The notes: generated by a model not told the origin, from the letters alone. A stretch of DNA of 64,000 nt from JAAUTS01 sp038250235 (GCA_038250235.1 JBBSCO010000001.1:1-64000), one strand, 5' to 3'; counted from the first letter of the stretch, positions 45,400-54,196 are shown. Program-made: numbers and translations.

Positions 45400-48300
45400 C
45401 TACCTTTTCTTTTTAAGAACGGCATTAAGGGCTTTTTGGGCGGTCTTTTTCAGTTTTTTGGTGGACTTGCTCTTTTTAGCCAAAACTCTTTTGAGGGTTT
45501 TCTTCTCGGCCTTCTTGAGCTTCTTCACCTTCTTGTCTTTTTTTACCGCAGTTTTTTTGCTCTTTTTCTTCAAGGCCAAGACTTTGGCTTTCTTCTTGGC
45601 TTGTACTTTTTTAGCTTTCTTCTCAGCCTTCTTCTTTTTCTTTGGGGAGATGGGCTTCGCTGCGGGTTTGGCAACTGCTTTCGCTTTCGGTTTGGCCTTG
45701 GCTTCAGGAGCAGGCTTTTTGATTTTGGAAGGGGCCTGGGTCGATGTTGATTCATTGATTAACTGGCGCAGGACGTATGGCAGGATTCCACCGTGGCGGT
45801 AGTATTCGACTTCGATCGGGGTATCGATTCGGCAGACAACCGGAATCTGCTGGGCACTGCCGTCGGCACGGACGATCTCCAGGGTCAGCTTCTGTTGGGG
45901 TTTTACGTTTTCGCTCAGACCGAGGACTGAGAAGGTCTCGCTACCGTCCAGATTCAAGGTCTTGGCGGTGATTCCTTCCTCGAAGCAGCAGGGAAGAACG
46001 CCCATGCCGACCAGATTGCTGCGGTGAATGCGTTCGAAGCTTTCCGAGATGACGACTTTGACTCCGAGCAGGTTGGTGCCCTTGGCTGCCCAGTCGCGGG
46101 AAGACCCGGTGCCGTATTCTTTTCCACCGATCACAATGAGGGGAGTGCCCTCCGCTTTGTGCTTCATGGCCGCATCGTAGATGGCCATGGTTTCGCCCTC
46201 GTAGTTGGTAACACCACCCTCAACACCGGGAACCATCAGGTTTTTGATGCGGACGTTGGCGAAGGTTCCACGGGTCATGACGCGGTCGTTGCCACGGCGT
46301 GAGCCGTAACTGTTGAAGTCTTCGAAGCCAACCCCGTTGTCCATGAGGTAAACGCCCGCCGGTGAGCTTTTCTTGATGGCACCGGCAGGGGAGATGTGAT
46401 CCGTGGTAACGGAATCACCAAAGATACCCATGGGCTTGGCGTTTTTGATTTCGCCGATGCTACCCGCATTCATGGAGAAGTTTTCGAAAAAAGGAGGCTC
46501 TTGGATATAGGTGGATTTGCGGTCCCATTCGTAGATGTTACCGTTGGAGGCAGGAATCTCGTTCCACTTGGGGTTCTGGGAGGCGAAGTCCTTGTAGAGT
46601 TTGCGAAAGACTTCGGGTTTGAGAGCGGACTGCATCTGGTCGCGCACTTCCTGTAGTGTGGGCCAGAGGTCTTTCAGGTAAACGGGATTTCCGTCCTTAT
46701 CTTCACCCAGTGGTTCGGTAGAGAGATCGATATCGACGCGGCCGGCCAAGGCAAAGGCCACCACGAGGGGAGGTGACATCAGGAAGTTAGCCTTGATGTT
46801 CTGGTGGACGCGGGCCTCAAAGTTGCGGTTTCCAGAAAGGACAGAAGCGGCCACCAGATCGTTTTTGACAACGGCTTCCTCAATGGGTGCGGCAAGAGGG
46901 CCGGAGTTGCCGATACAGGTTGTGCAGCCGTAACCCACGGTCTGGAAACCAAGTTTGTCCAGGTAGGGTTGAAGACCGGTTTTGTCCAAATAATCAGTGA
47001 CAACGCGTGAACCCGGAGCCAGGGACGTTTTGACGACTGGGTTGACGCTCAGTCCTTTTTCCACGGCTTTCTTGGCCAAGAGGCCGGCGGCGAGCATGAC
47101 GCTGGGGTTGGAGGTGTTGGTGCAACTGGTTATGGCCGCAATCAGTACGGAGCCGTTGCGGATTTCGCCCTCCATCTTTTCACCCGGAACATGGACCTGA
47201 CCCGGTGTTGGACGGTTGTTGGCCATTTCACGCTCAGTCACCGGATTGGTGTCTTGGTCTTCAGAGTTGGCAGCCGAGACGGGGTGATGGCTTCCGCCGC
47301 CGGGGTGGGAAGGCTCGGTGCCCGTGCTGTTTACCAAAACAATGCTGGCCAGGTCGTCGGGGTTTTTCCCGAAGCCGTTGTCCGTCACCGCACGGGAGAA
47401 GGCGAGTGTGAATTCGTTGCGCATGTTCTGCAGTTCGATGCGGTCCTGGGGACGTTTGGGTCCGGCGACGCTGGGAACGACGGTGCCGAGATCGAGTTCG
47501 AGGGCTGAGGAATATTCGATTTCACCTTTTTGTGGAATGCCCCAGAGGTTCTGGGCCTTGTAGTAGGCCTCGTAGAGTGCGATGTGTTCTTCCGGACGTC
47601 CGGTTGCGCGGAGGTATTTGGAGCATTCCTCATCGATCGGGAAGAAGCCCATGGTGGCGCCGTATTCCGGGGCCATGTTGGCAATGGTGGCACGATCCAC
47701 GACGGGTAGCGCGGCGGCGCCGGGTCCGTAGAATTCAACGAACTTGCCGACGACCTTGGCTTTGCGCAGAAGCTGGGTGAGGGTCAGGGCCAGGTCGGTG
47801 GCGGTGACGCCTTCGCGGAGAGCGCCGGTGAGATAGACGCCCACGACGTCCGGCGTCAGGAAATAGACGGGTTGACCGAGCATGCCGGCTTCAGCTTCGA
47901 TTCCGCCCACGCCCCAGCCTACGATGCCGAGGCCGTTGATCATGGTTGTGTGCGAGTCGGTCCCAACGAGAGTGTCAGGATAGACGACGTTGCCTTGGCT
48001 GAGAATGCCTTTGGCTAGGTATTCCAGGTTGACTTGGTGAACGATTCCGATGCCGGGAGGAACGACTTTGAAGGTTTCGAAAGCCTGCATTCCCCATTTC
48101 AGAAACTGGTAACGCTCGCGGTTGCGGGTGAATTCGAGTTCAAGGTTCTGCTTGAGGGAATCGGCTGAACCGGCGAAGTCCACCTGGACGGAGTGATCCA
48201 CGACCAAATCCACGGGCACGAGGGGTTCGATCATCTTGGGGTTTTTGCCAAGCTTGGCCACGGCTGAGCGCATGGCGGCCAGATCAACCAGCAAGGGAAC

Positions 48301-48579
48301 GCCAGTGAAGTCCTGAAGGACGATGCGTGCGACAACAAAGGGAATTTCTTCCGTGCGTTCGGAGACGGCTTTCCAGCCGGCCAAGGCATGAACGGCTTCT
48401 TTGGAAACTTTCAACCCATCGCAGTTACGCAGGATGGATTCGAGGACGATGCGGATGCTGAGGGGAAGGTTGGAAAGATTTTTGCCGGTGGAAGAGGCAA
48501 GATCGGGAAGGGAGTAGTAGCGGTAGGAATTGCCGGAGGATTGGAATGTTTTTTCAGTCGAAGCAAAAGGATGTGCCAT
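45400..48579 (-). CDS. acnA: Aconitate hydratase A with lysine-rich C-terminal tail
   Basis: TCA-cycle aconitase (citrate to isocitrate) of the AcnA/IRP1 type. The 4Fe-4S cysteines are in [13 protein letters not shown] and [14 protein letters not shown], and [15 protein letters not shown] and [17 protein letters not shown] lie in the C-terminal swivel domain. A low-complexity insert of about 50 residues ([11 protein letters not shown] region, about 420-470) precedes the first Cys. After the normal end ([10 protein letters not shown]) come about 115 residues (945-1059) with about 49 lysines plus Ala, Val and Ser, resembling bacterial histone H1-like proteins. No stop or frameshift separates the tail from the enzyme. 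Confidence 0.95.
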   Translation of the reverse strand: MAHPFASTEKTFQSSGNSYRYYSLPDLASSTGKNLSNLPLSIRIVLESILRNCDGLKVSKEAVHALAGWKAVSERTEEIPFVVARIVLQDFTGVPLLVDLAAMRSAVAKLGKNPKMIEPLVPVDLVVDHSVQVDFAGSADSLKQNLELEFTRNRERYQFLKWGMQAFETFKVVPPGIGIVHQVNLEYLAKGILSQGNVVYPDTLVGTDSHTTMINGLGIVGWGVGGIEAEAGMLGQPVYFLTPDVVGVYLTGALREGVTATDLALTLTQLLRKAKVVGKFVEFYGPGAAALPVVDRATIANMAPEYGATMGFFPIDEECSKYLRATGRPEEHIALYEAYYKAQNLWGIPQKGEIEYSSALELDLGTVVPSVAGPKRPQDRIELQNMRNEFTLAFSRAVTDNGFGKNPDDLASIVLVNSTGTEPSHPGGGSHHPVSAANSEDQDTNPVTEREMANNRPTPGQVHVPGEKMEGEIRNGSVLIAAITSCTNTSNPSVMLAAGLLAKKAVEKGLSVNPVVKTSLAPGSRVVTDYLDKTGLQPYLDKLGFQTVGYGCTTCIGNSGPLAAPIEEAVVKNDLVAASVLSGNRNFEARVHQNIKANFLMSPPLVVAFALAGRVDIDLSTEPLGEDKDGNPVYLKDLWPTLQEVRDQMQSALKPEVFRKLYKDFASQNPKWNEIPASNGNIYEWDRKSTYIQEPPFFENFSMNAGSIGEIKNAKPMGIFGDSVTTDHISPAGAIKKSSPAGVYLMDNGVGFEDFNSYGSRRGNDRVMTRGTFANVRIKNLMVPGVEGGVTNYEGETMAIYDAAMKHKAEGTPLIVIGGKEYGTGSSRDWAAKGTNLLGVKVVISESFERIHRSNLVGMGVLPCCFEEGITAKTLNLDGSETFSVLGLSENVKPQQKLTLEIVRADGSAQQIPVVCRIDTPIEVEYYRHGGILPYVLRQLINESTSTQAPSKIKKPAPEAKAKPKAKAVAKPAAKPISPKKKKKAEKKAKKVQAKKKAKVLALKKKSKKTAVKKDKKVKKLKKAEKKTLKRVLAKKSKSTKKLKKTAQKALNAVLKKKR

Positions 48580-48707
48580 AGATGAGGAATATCTAAGCAG
48601 GGTCAGTGCCGGATTCCATCAAAAAGAAAACCTTGGAACAAGGCTTTCTACAGGAAAAGAGGAACTCTTTTCCTTGATTTAAGGAATACTGGATCCTCAC
48701 GTGCCGC

Positions 48708-49124
48708 CTAAGTAGCTTTCCAGAGGCGGAAACCAGCGGATTCAAAATGATGATCGAATCCGAAAACGTCACGGATTTTTTCTCTTTTTAAGACGAGAAA
48801 ATTGAGGCAATCGGTCATGGAAACATTCTGGTCGGCATATTTTCGCATGGTTTTTCCGGCGTTTTGCCACTCTTCGTCCTGATTACGAAGGATTGTGATG
48901 CCACTGCCATTGAGCAAATCCTCTAGCCAAGAGGCGGCGAAGGCCGGGGAGGCTCTACGGGCCAACAGAGTCATCGTCTCGTCCATAACATGTTCCGAGG
49001 TTACCAGGCGGAATTGGGCGGAGCGGACAAGGGATAGCCATAACTTTGAGGCATTCGCATGATGCTGGTCTGATCCCAATTCTTTTGCCAGAAAAGCGCC
49101 TGTATCAATGAAAAGAGTTTTCAG
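48708..49124 (-). CDS. PIN-domain toxin (VapC-like), probable CTG start
   Basis: PIN-domain ribonuclease of the VapC type. Read upstream of the first TTG, the frame continues to KTLFIDTGAFLAKEL, which supplies the first catalytic Asp of the PIN fold. Later acidic residues are in SEHVMDETMTLLA, VSMTDCLNFLVL and FGFDHHFESAG. The only start-like codon before the first Asp is a CTG at 49122-49124, which overlaps the antitoxin stop as CTGA. With it the protein has 138 residues, the same as the neighbouring PIN toxin. An internal TTG start (49079) would delete the first catalytic Asp and is less likely. Confidence 0.8.
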   Translation of the reverse strand: MKTLFIDTGAFLAKELGSDQHHANASKLWLSLVRSAQFRLVTSEHVMDETMTLLARRASPAFAASWLEDLLNGSGITILRNQDEEWQNAGKTMRKYADQNVSMTDCLNFLVLKREKIRDVFGFDHHFESAGFRLWKAT

Positions 49125-49360
49125 GCTGATTCTCCGTAAAGATAGTCATCGTGGTGGGCTGAGAGATCGACGGGAGTCTTCTTTCCCCATGGTTGACGTT
49201 GAAAAAAGGCGGGGATCACAGTTGATTGATGGCGTGAGCCGTCAATATCCGACTTGAGTCCGCGACGGATCATTTCTCCAAGGGAAATGCCCTTTTTGCC
49301 GGCCTCGAGTTCAGCTTTTCTCTTGAGCTCAAGGGGTAATAGAATGGAAGTCCTATGCAT
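49121..49360 (-). CDS. Ribbon-helix-helix antitoxin of the PIN toxin
   Basis: A 79-residue protein with an N-terminal ribbon-helix-helix motif (MHRTSILLPLELKRKAELEA then ISLGEMIRRGLK) and a hydrophilic C-terminal toxin-binding tail (DLSAHHDDYLYGESA). It is a VapB-like antitoxin encoded just before the PIN toxin, with overlapping stop and start. The ATG lies within a perfect 14-bp palindrome, a likely autoregulatory operator. Confidence 0.82.
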   Translation of the reverse strand: MHRTSILLPLELKRKAELEAGKKGISLGEMIRRGLKSDIDGSRHQSTVIPAFFQRQPWGKKTPVDLSAHHDDYLYGESA

Positions 49361-49364
49361 AGGA
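49351..49364. promoter_or_regulatory. Perfect 14-bp palindrome at the antitoxin start, likely operator
   Basis: TCCTATGCATAGGA is its own reverse complement and spans the antitoxin start codon, directly downstream of the predicted promoter. RHH antitoxins commonly bind such palindromes to repress their own operon. Confidence 0.55.
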
Positions 49365-49367
49365 TAC

Positions 49368-49395
49368 AAAATATATATATGTATAAATATGTCAA
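49368..49395 (-). promoter_or_regulatory. Predicted sigma-70-type promoter of the first toxin-antitoxin pair
   Basis: On the minus strand TTGACA (49390-49395) is followed after 14-16 bp by TATATT or TATTTT in a very AT-rich stretch, a few bases before the palindrome and antitoxin start. The -35 box matches consensus exactly. Confidence 0.6.
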
Positions 49396-49412
49396 GTATG
49401 GGTACAGCAGGT

Positions 49413-49459
49413 ATCAGTGTTTCCGTTAAAGATTAAACATCTTTGATGGAAACACTGAT
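49413..49459. repeat. 47-bp inverted repeat upstream of the toxin-antitoxin promoter
   Basis: The 12-base arms ATCAGTGTTTCC and GGAAACACTGAT are exact reverse complements. Inside, AAAGAT and ATCTTT continue the stem around a five-base loop after a three-base mismatch. No T-run follows on either strand, so it does not look like an ordinary terminator. The rest of the gap up to 49692 holds no recognisable gene. Confidence 0.65.
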
Positions 49460-49692
49460 GAAGTTTTGGAATACGGATAGCCTGTATAACACGTAACTAT
49501 ACTACCTGCCTTCCCACGGAGCCCTGGAGCTAATTCTAAAGATACACGTTAGTTTCAAAAGACTTCTTATTCTAATATCATATTTTTAAGCGGAACTCTA
49601 AGTCCTTCGGCCTCTGCGATTTTTTCTTTTGGGCATCGAACGTGAAAAATTTCCACACCCCGGATGAAGGGGTAGTCCTCTTACCGGCTGGT

Positions 49693-50109
49693 TTAGGTTG
49701 GTGTCAGGATATCTTCAGGCCAATTTTTGGCGTTGCCTGAATCAAAGGTGACTAATGTTGCGTCTGTTTCCCGTGCGATTTGAATCAACCAGATGTCCAT
49801 GATCTGTCGGTGTCCTGATGCTTTTTCCAGCAATTTTTTATCAGGACGTTTTCTTGCGCAATAAACAAGGCCGGGATGTTCTCCTGACAATTCAGTTTCC
49901 ACGGCTTGTAGGGATTCCTTGGAAGAGAGGGGTGACCCGCCCATGACGGCAGGATTCATGAGGAGGCGCAGTGCCGAAAGGTAGGTTTCGGATGCAATAC
50001 CCCAACCTTCCTTTTTATGTGAATCGACCCAACGCCGGGCTGTGAGGTGATGGATGTGTCCGGCGTAAATGGAGGCAAAGAAAACGTCGTTATCCAGAAG
50101 AAATTTCAT
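49693..50109 (-). CDS. PIN-domain toxin (VapC-like)
   Basis: A 138-residue PIN-domain ribonuclease. The acidic catalytic positions are visible: FLLDNDVFFA (Asp6), ASETYLSALRLLMNP (Glu), RQIMDIWLIQIA (Asp) and LVTFDSGNAKNWPE (Asp). The ATG overlaps the antitoxin stop as ATGA. VapC toxins typically cleave tRNA or rRNA; the target here is unknown. It is the second PIN/antitoxin pair within 1.7 kb. Confidence 0.88.
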   Translation of the reverse strand: MKFLLDNDVFFASIYAGHIHHLTARRWVDSHKKEGWGIASETYLSALRLLMNPAVMGGSPLSSKESLQAVETELSGEHPGLVYCARKRPDKKLLEKASGHRQIMDIWLIQIARETDATLVTFDSGNAKNWPEDILTPT

Positions 50110-50363
50110 GACTCATCATCATAGAGAGCTTTGGCCACGTCCTGTGGAGTGATCGAAGGTTTTTTTGTTCCAGCTCCGATGATGACCCGTCCCGGTTGCA
50201 ACTCGATTTTCCGGGCTCGCGGTATGGATGAAGGGTAAACTTTGCGGACGGCGTCCGTTACCAGGCTGGAGAGGGAGGCTGCCTTACGTCCGCCGCGACG
50301 CGCAGATTCTAGGCGCAAAGCCTCCGTCACATCATCCGGCAAAATCAGCGTCGTTTTCATCAT
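50106..50363 (-). CDS. VapB-like antitoxin of the second PIN toxin
   Basis: An 85-residue protein with an N-terminal DNA-binding ribbon-helix-helix-like segment (KTTLILPDDVTEALRLESAR) and a C-terminal acidic toxin-binding tail (PQDVAKALYDDES). Two adjacent ATG codons (50363 and 50360) could serve as start. Its stop overlaps the toxin start. It is unlike the other antitoxin in sequence, so the two pairs are not recent duplicates. Confidence 0.82.
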   Translation of the reverse strand: MMKTTLILPDDVTEALRLESARRGGRKAASLSSLVTDAVRKVYPSSIPRARKIELQPGRVIIGAGTKKPSITPQDVAKALYDDES

Positions 50364-50484
50364 GGTTGTATGGTAATACGGCGAATAGGATTGTGCAAGA
50401 GAACAGATCGGCGTGCTTATCCCGGTCCTTTGGGGTTCCTATGTATTCCAAATTAAAAGTACTGGGCGACAAAAGCACCCACCT

Positions 50485-50543
50485 ATCGCGACACAAGGTC
50501 GCTTCTACAGTTCTCCGGGGTAGGAGCGACCTAGTGTCGCGAT
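50485..50543. repeat. REP/REPIN-like palindromic element
   Basis: Arms of 24 bases, starting ATCGCGACACAAGGTCGC on the left and mirrored at GCGACCTAGTGTCGCGAT on the right, pair with two mismatches around an 11-base spacer. This GTAGGAGCGAC...GTCGCGAT layout resembles the REP sequences that occur in multiple intergenic copies in many genomes. Confidence 0.65.
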
Positions 50544-50594
50544 GGTTCATCTGGGGGACGAAGTGTTTTGAGAAAGCCGGGTCACCCGACAGGC

Positions 50595-50618
50595 ACCGGG
50601 TCAGTGCCCCGGCCTACA
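50595..50618. repeat. Dispersed CCGG-type motif, copy A
   Basis: ACCGGGTCAGTGCCCCGG followed by CCTACA. A close relative lies on the other side of the peroxiredoxin gene at 51197-51221. Confidence 0.4.
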
Positions 50619-50627
50619 TAAAACAGA

Positions 50628-50661
50628 AAAACCCCTGCCTCGAAAACGAGGCAGGGGTTTT
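50628..50661 (-). terminator. Intrinsic terminator of the peroxiredoxin gene
   Basis: A perfect AAACCCCTGCCTCG / CGAGGCAGGGGTTT stem with a four-base loop; on the minus strand it is followed by a T-rich run. It lies 18 bases after the peroxiredoxin stop. Confidence 0.88.
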
Positions 50662-50679
50662 GTGGAAGACGAATAAACC

Positions 50680-51156
50680 TTACAGGGCTTTCAAAACATC
50701 TTTGATCGCGTTGAAGTTCGGAAGATCTTTCGGAGTAGGAGTCTGTTCGCTATATTTGATGACGCCCTGCTTGTCGATGACGAAGGCAGCACGTGCACTG
50801 GCAGCACCGAATCCGGCCAGGTCAGGCAAAAGAACACCATAGGCTTCGGCGGTCTTTTTATTCAGATCGCTGAGAAGTGGGATGGTAATCTTTTCCTTCT
50901 GGGCCCATGCATCCTGGGAGAAGGGGCTGTCGATGCTGATGGCGTAGATGGTCGCGCCGAGGTCGGCATAGGCACTGAGGCCCTGGCTGACGTCGCACAT
51001 TTCCTGGGTGCAGACACCCGTGAAGGCGAGGGGAAAGAAAAGAACAACCGTGTTCTTTTTTCCGAAGTTATCGCTGAGCTTGATGTCGCTGATGGTATCA
51101 CCCTGTTTGCTTTTGAGGGTGAAGTCGGGGGCTTTGGTTCCTGTTGCAATGGCCAT
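50680..51156 (-). CDS. PrxQ/BCP-type peroxiredoxin
   Basis: Thiol peroxidase of the AhpC/TSA-PrxQ group that reduces hydroperoxides. The peroxidatic Cys49 is in FTGVCTQEMC, and Cys54 five residues on is placed like the resolving cysteine of PrxQ/BCP enzymes. Thioredoxin-fold elements (LFFPLAFTG, IYAISIDSPF, ARAAFVIDKQGVIKY) are in order and the 158-residue length fits. It is monocistronic with a strong terminator. Confidence 0.9.
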   Translation of the reverse strand: MAIATGTKAPDFTLKSKQGDTISDIKLSDNFGKKNTVVLFFPLAFTGVCTQEMCDVSQGLSAYADLGATIYAISIDSPFSQDAWAQKEKITIPLLSDLNKKTAEAYGVLLPDLAGFGAASARAAFVIDKQGVIKYSEQTPTPKDLPNFNAIKDVLKAL

Positions 51157-51196
51157 GATGTTTTCTCCAGTTTTGTCTGATTTTGTTGAGACCGGA

Positions 51197-51221
51197 ACCG
51201 GAGTCAGAGACCCCGGCTACA
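51197..51221. repeat. Dispersed CCGG-type motif, copy B
   Basis: ACCGGAGTCAGAGACCCCGG followed by CTACA. It resembles copy A at 50595-50618, and the two copies flank the peroxiredoxin gene. Confidence 0.4.
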
Positions 51222-51230
51222 GCCAATAAG

Positions 51231-51254
51231 TTGTTTGGTTGTTTGGTTGTTTGG
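51231..51254. repeat. Three perfect tandem copies of an 8-bp unit
   Basis: TTGTTTGG occurs three times in a row immediately beyond the pnp stop codon, in the gap between pnp and the peroxiredoxin promoter region. Confidence 0.75.
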
Positions 51255-51255
51255 T

Positions 51256-53403
51256 TCAGGCGACGGGTGCGGGTTCCGTGGGTTTGGACATCTCTTTGAG
51301 AGCGGCTTTGCGCGAGAGTTTCACGCGGCCTTTTTCATCCACGCCGACACATTTGACCCAGACTTCTTCGCCGACTTTGACCACGTCTTCCGTGCGGTTG
51401 ACCCGGGCGTCGGACAGTTCGGAAATGTGGACCAGACCGTCCTGGCCGGGGAACACTTCGACGAAAGCGCCGAAATCCTTGATGGAAACTACCTTGCCAC
51501 GGTAGAGCTTGCCGACTTCGATCTGGCCGGTCATGCCTTCGATGATTTCGAGGGCGCGCTTCATTCCTTCAGGGTTGTTGCAATAGATGCGGACGGTGCC
51601 GTCGTCATCAATGTTGATCTCTGTGCCGGTCTCGGCCGTGATGCCCTTGATGTTCTTGCCGCCGGGTCCGATCAGCATGCCGATCTTGTCGGGGCTGATC
51701 TTTACGACTTCAATACGGGGTGCGTACTTGGAAACATCGCTGCGATGCTCGGAGATGACACTGTCCATGAAATCGAGGATCTTGTAGCGGGCTTCTGTGG
51801 CCTGAATGACAGCGCGCTGGAGAAGTTCCATGGGTACGCCGGCCAGTTTGAGGTCCAATTGGAAACCAGTGACACCTTTGCGTGTTCCGCAAAGTTTGAA
51901 ATCCATGTCGCCGAAGTGATCCTCCGAACCGATGATGTCGGTCAGGAGGAGATGGCGCTTCATGGTCTTTTCGTCTTCGGCAAACTCCGTGACCAGGCCG
52001 ACGGATATACCGGCGACCGGGGCTTTGATGGGCACACCTGCATCCATGAGGGAGAGGCAACCGCCGCAAACGCTGGCCATGGAGGTGGAACCGTTAGATT
52101 CCATGATCTCTGCGGTAATGCGGATGGCGTAGGGGAAGGTATCTTCAGGGGGAATGACAGCCAGAAGGGAACGCTCGGCGAGCGCACCGTGGCCGATTTC
52201 GCGGCGGTTCTGTCCACCGAAGCGGCCGGTTTCGCCGACGCTGAAGGGAGGGAAGTTGTAGTGAAGGATGAAGCGCTTGCTTTCCTCGCCGCCGGTATAG
52301 GCGTCGATGGTCTGGGCTTCGTCCACAGGAGCCAGAGTGGTGATGCAGAGACCCTGGGTTTCACCACGGGCGAAGATGGCGGATCCGTGCACACGAGGTA
52401 GGACAGCTGTTTCACCGCTCAGCTTGCGGAGAATATCAATGCCGCGGCCGTCACAGCGTTTCTGCTTGTCGAGGATGCTGAGGCGGAAGGCTTTCTTCTG
52501 CAGGTAATCGAAGGCCTGGCTGATTTCGAAACCGCTGGCGCTCGGGAATTTTTCCAGGATCTTGGTTTTAACTTCTGTTTTCAAAGCGCCGACGGCATTG
52601 GCACGTTCGACTTTGCTGGGGCGATAAATTGCATCTTCAATACGGGAACCGGCGACTTCGTAGGCGATTTCGAGCAACTCGTCCTTGACCACCATGAGGG
52701 GAACCTGGCGCTTGGGTTTGTTGACGTGGGCGGCGAGTTCTTTCTGGGCCTTGACCAGGATGACAACCTGTTCTTGGGCGAAAGTGAGGGAGGCATTAAA
52801 ATCGGCTTCGGGGATTTCCAGGCCGCTGCCTTCGATCATGACGGGTTCGGTTTCGGTGCCGACATAGACGAGATCAAGATCGCTTTTCAGCAACTGGTCG
52901 TGGGTCGGGTTGGCAATGAACTGGCCATTGACCCGGGCGACGCGGACGGCGCCGATGGGGCCGGCGAAGGGGATGTCTGAAACCATGAGGGCGGCGGAAG
53001 CACCGTTGATGGAAAGGATGTCCGGATCGTTGACTCCGTCAGCGGAGAGCAGCAGGGCGATGATCTGGGTGTCGTAGAGGTAACCCTTGGGGAAGAGGGG
53101 ACGCAGGGGGCGATCTGTCATGCGGCAGGTCAGGATTTCTTTTTCGGAAGGGCGGCCTTCACGCTTGAAATAACCACCGGGGAAACGTCCCACGGCTGCG
53201 GCTTTTTCTTTATATTCGACGGTGAGGGGGAAGAAGTCCTGTCCTTCTTTGATGGTGGTGGCGGAAACGGCGGTGACTATTACGATGGTGTCGGCGAGGC
53301 GGACTGTGACAGCGCCGTCGGCCAAGCGGGCCAATTTGCCTGTTTCAAAGACAATTTCCTGGGAGCCGATGTGGGCTGTTACACTGATTGGGGATGTTGA
53401 CAT
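51256..53403 (-). CDS. pnp: Polyribonucleotide nucleotidyltransferase (PNPase)
   Basis: Phosphorolytic 3'-5' exoribonuclease of RNA turnover. Two RNase PH domains (residues about 10-230 and 320-550, with [20 protein letters not shown] in the second) surround a helical domain. A KH domain ([19 protein letters not shown]) and an S1 domain ([20 protein letters not shown]) follow. The 715-residue length is standard. It lies downstream of rpsO, as in many bacteria, with a 182-bp gap. Confidence 0.97.
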   Translation of the reverse strand: MSTSPISVTAHIGSQEIVFETGKLARLADGAVTVRLADTIVIVTAVSATTIKEGQDFFPLTVEYKEKAAAVGRFPGGYFKREGRPSEKEILTCRMTDRPLRPLFPKGYLYDTQIIALLLSADGVNDPDILSINGASAALMVSDIPFAGPIGAVRVARVNGQFIANPTHDQLLKSDLDLVYVGTETEPVMIEGSGLEIPEADFNASLTFAQEQVVILVKAQKELAAHVNKPKRQVPLMVVKDELLEIAYEVAGSRIEDAIYRPSKVERANAVGALKTEVKTKILEKFPSASGFEISQAFDYLQKKAFRLSILDKQKRCDGRGIDILRKLSGETAVLPRVHGSAIFARGETQGLCITTLAPVDEAQTIDAYTGGEESKRFILHYNFPPFSVGETGRFGGQNRREIGHGALAERSLLAVIPPEDTFPYAIRITAEIMESNGSTSMASVCGGCLSLMDAGVPIKAPVAGISVGLVTEFAEDEKTMKRHLLLTDIIGSEDHFGDMDFKLCGTRKGVTGFQLDLKLAGVPMELLQRAVIQATEARYKILDFMDSVISEHRSDVSKYAPRIEVVKISPDKIGMLIGPGGKNIKGITAETGTEINIDDDGTVRIYCNNPEGMKRALEIIEGMTGQIEVGKLYRGKVVSIKDFGAFVEVFPGQDGLVHISELSDARVNRTEDVVKVGEEVWVKCVGVDEKGRVKLSRKAALKEMSKPTEPAPVA

Positions 53404-53585
53404 AGGTCTGATTTCTTATTCTGCCCCTGCCATGAAGGTAGGAACAAGGCTTGCCGAAGGCAGAGGCCATGGTTTTTGTTGGGTCAACCTGTTGGGGCCC
53501 GTAAGGTCAGAGGACATGAAAACATTCAATGAAGGAATGCTCTCATGTCGCCTGGATCTTACCGGACTCCTGGGTGCAGGTTGGA

Positions 53586-53849
53586 TTATTTTCTGATGTT
53601 GAGTTTCTTGATCAGAGACTCATAGCGCGGTTTGTCCGTGCGGCTGATGTAATCAAGAAGTTTGCGGCGTTTGCTGACCATGGTGATCAGGCCGCGACGG
53701 GACGAATGATCCTTGGAGGACTTCTTCAGGTGATCCGTCAAAAGGTTGATGCGGGTGGTCAAGATTGCAACTTGGACATCGGCGGAGCCTGTGTCCTTAT
53801 CACTGCGTCGGTTTTCCGAGATGATACTCGTTTTGTCGTAAATAGCCAT
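53586..53849 (-). CDS. rpsO: 30S ribosomal protein S15
   Basis: Primary 16S rRNA-binding protein of the small subunit. The 87-residue protein has DTGSADVQVAILTTRINLLT and HSSRRGLITMVSKRRKLLDY, the family's RNA-binding signature. The rpsO-pnp order is conserved across bacteria. Confidence 0.97.
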   Translation of the reverse strand: MAIYDKTSIISENRRSDKDTGSADVQVAILTTRINLLTDHLKKSSKDHSSRRGLITMVSKRRKLLDYISRTDKPRYESLIKKLNIRK

Positions 53850-53911
53850 ATTGAGCGGAAAAGAGTGCCCTCAGGCACTAGAGCCGTCAACTAGAAAAGG
53901 GAGAATTCGAT

Positions 53912-54178
53912 TTATCCCTTATGCATGTCGTTCTGGTGGGACACAGGCGAATGCCCAAACCAAAGAGGGACTTCATTTATATCAATAATCCTGGATCTGT
54001 TTACGTGAGAAAATTCTGTAACAGTCCCATTTGGTTCATCCCCGGTTTTCGCGGAGATGTCCTGTAAATAGTTGAAAAGAGTCGGTTGGTTCCTTTGCTG
54101 CTGATCTGACAGGATCAGCGGTGAAGAATAAACATAAACCACAAAGAAAACCGACCCGATGAAAAAGAAGTATCGCAT
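53912..54178 (-). CDS. Small putative exported protein, uncertain
   Basis: An 88-residue ORF whose N-terminus (MRYFFFIGSVFFVVYVYSSP) looks like a signal or anchor segment. A perfect GGAGGTGA lies 14 bases before this ATG, a somewhat long spacing. The body has no recognised domain. It lies upstream of rpsO on the same strand. It may be a real gene or chance. Confidence 0.4.
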   Translation of the reverse strand: MRYFFFIGSVFFVVYVYSSPLILSDQQQRNQPTLFNYLQDISAKTGDEPNGTVTEFSHVNRSRIIDINEVPLWFGHSPVSHQNDMHKG

Positions 54179-54196
54179 TTTACCCTGAAAAGTCAC

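Larger units (their letters stand above)
50364..50679. other. 316-bp gene-free stretch with repeat elements and the prx terminator
   Basis: No coding signal is convincing here. It holds a 24-bp-arm inverted repeat (50485-50543), one copy of a CCGG-based dispersed motif (50595-50618) and the terminator of the peroxiredoxin gene (50628-50661). Confidence 0.6.

Noticed and set aside
45403..45747. Repeated AAG/AAA-rich DNA that at first looks like a CRISPR or satellite array
   Set aside because: The units are irregular and code for lysines in frame; there are no spacers of constant length and no cas genes.
45436..45750. Hydrophobic 104-residue ORF on the plus strand, like a small membrane protein
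   Set aside because: It is the antisense of the lysine tail of aconitase: AAG/AAA read backwards give Leu and Phe codons, which mimics a membrane segment.
49079..49124. Reading the first PIN gene from the internal TTG at 49079
   Set aside because: This would remove the first catalytic aspartate (FIDTGAF) and leave a broken fold.
51235..52401. 388-codon open frame on the plus strand opposite pnp
   Set aside because: Antisense shadow of PNPase with His/Asp/Gly-rich low-information sequence and no independent evidence.
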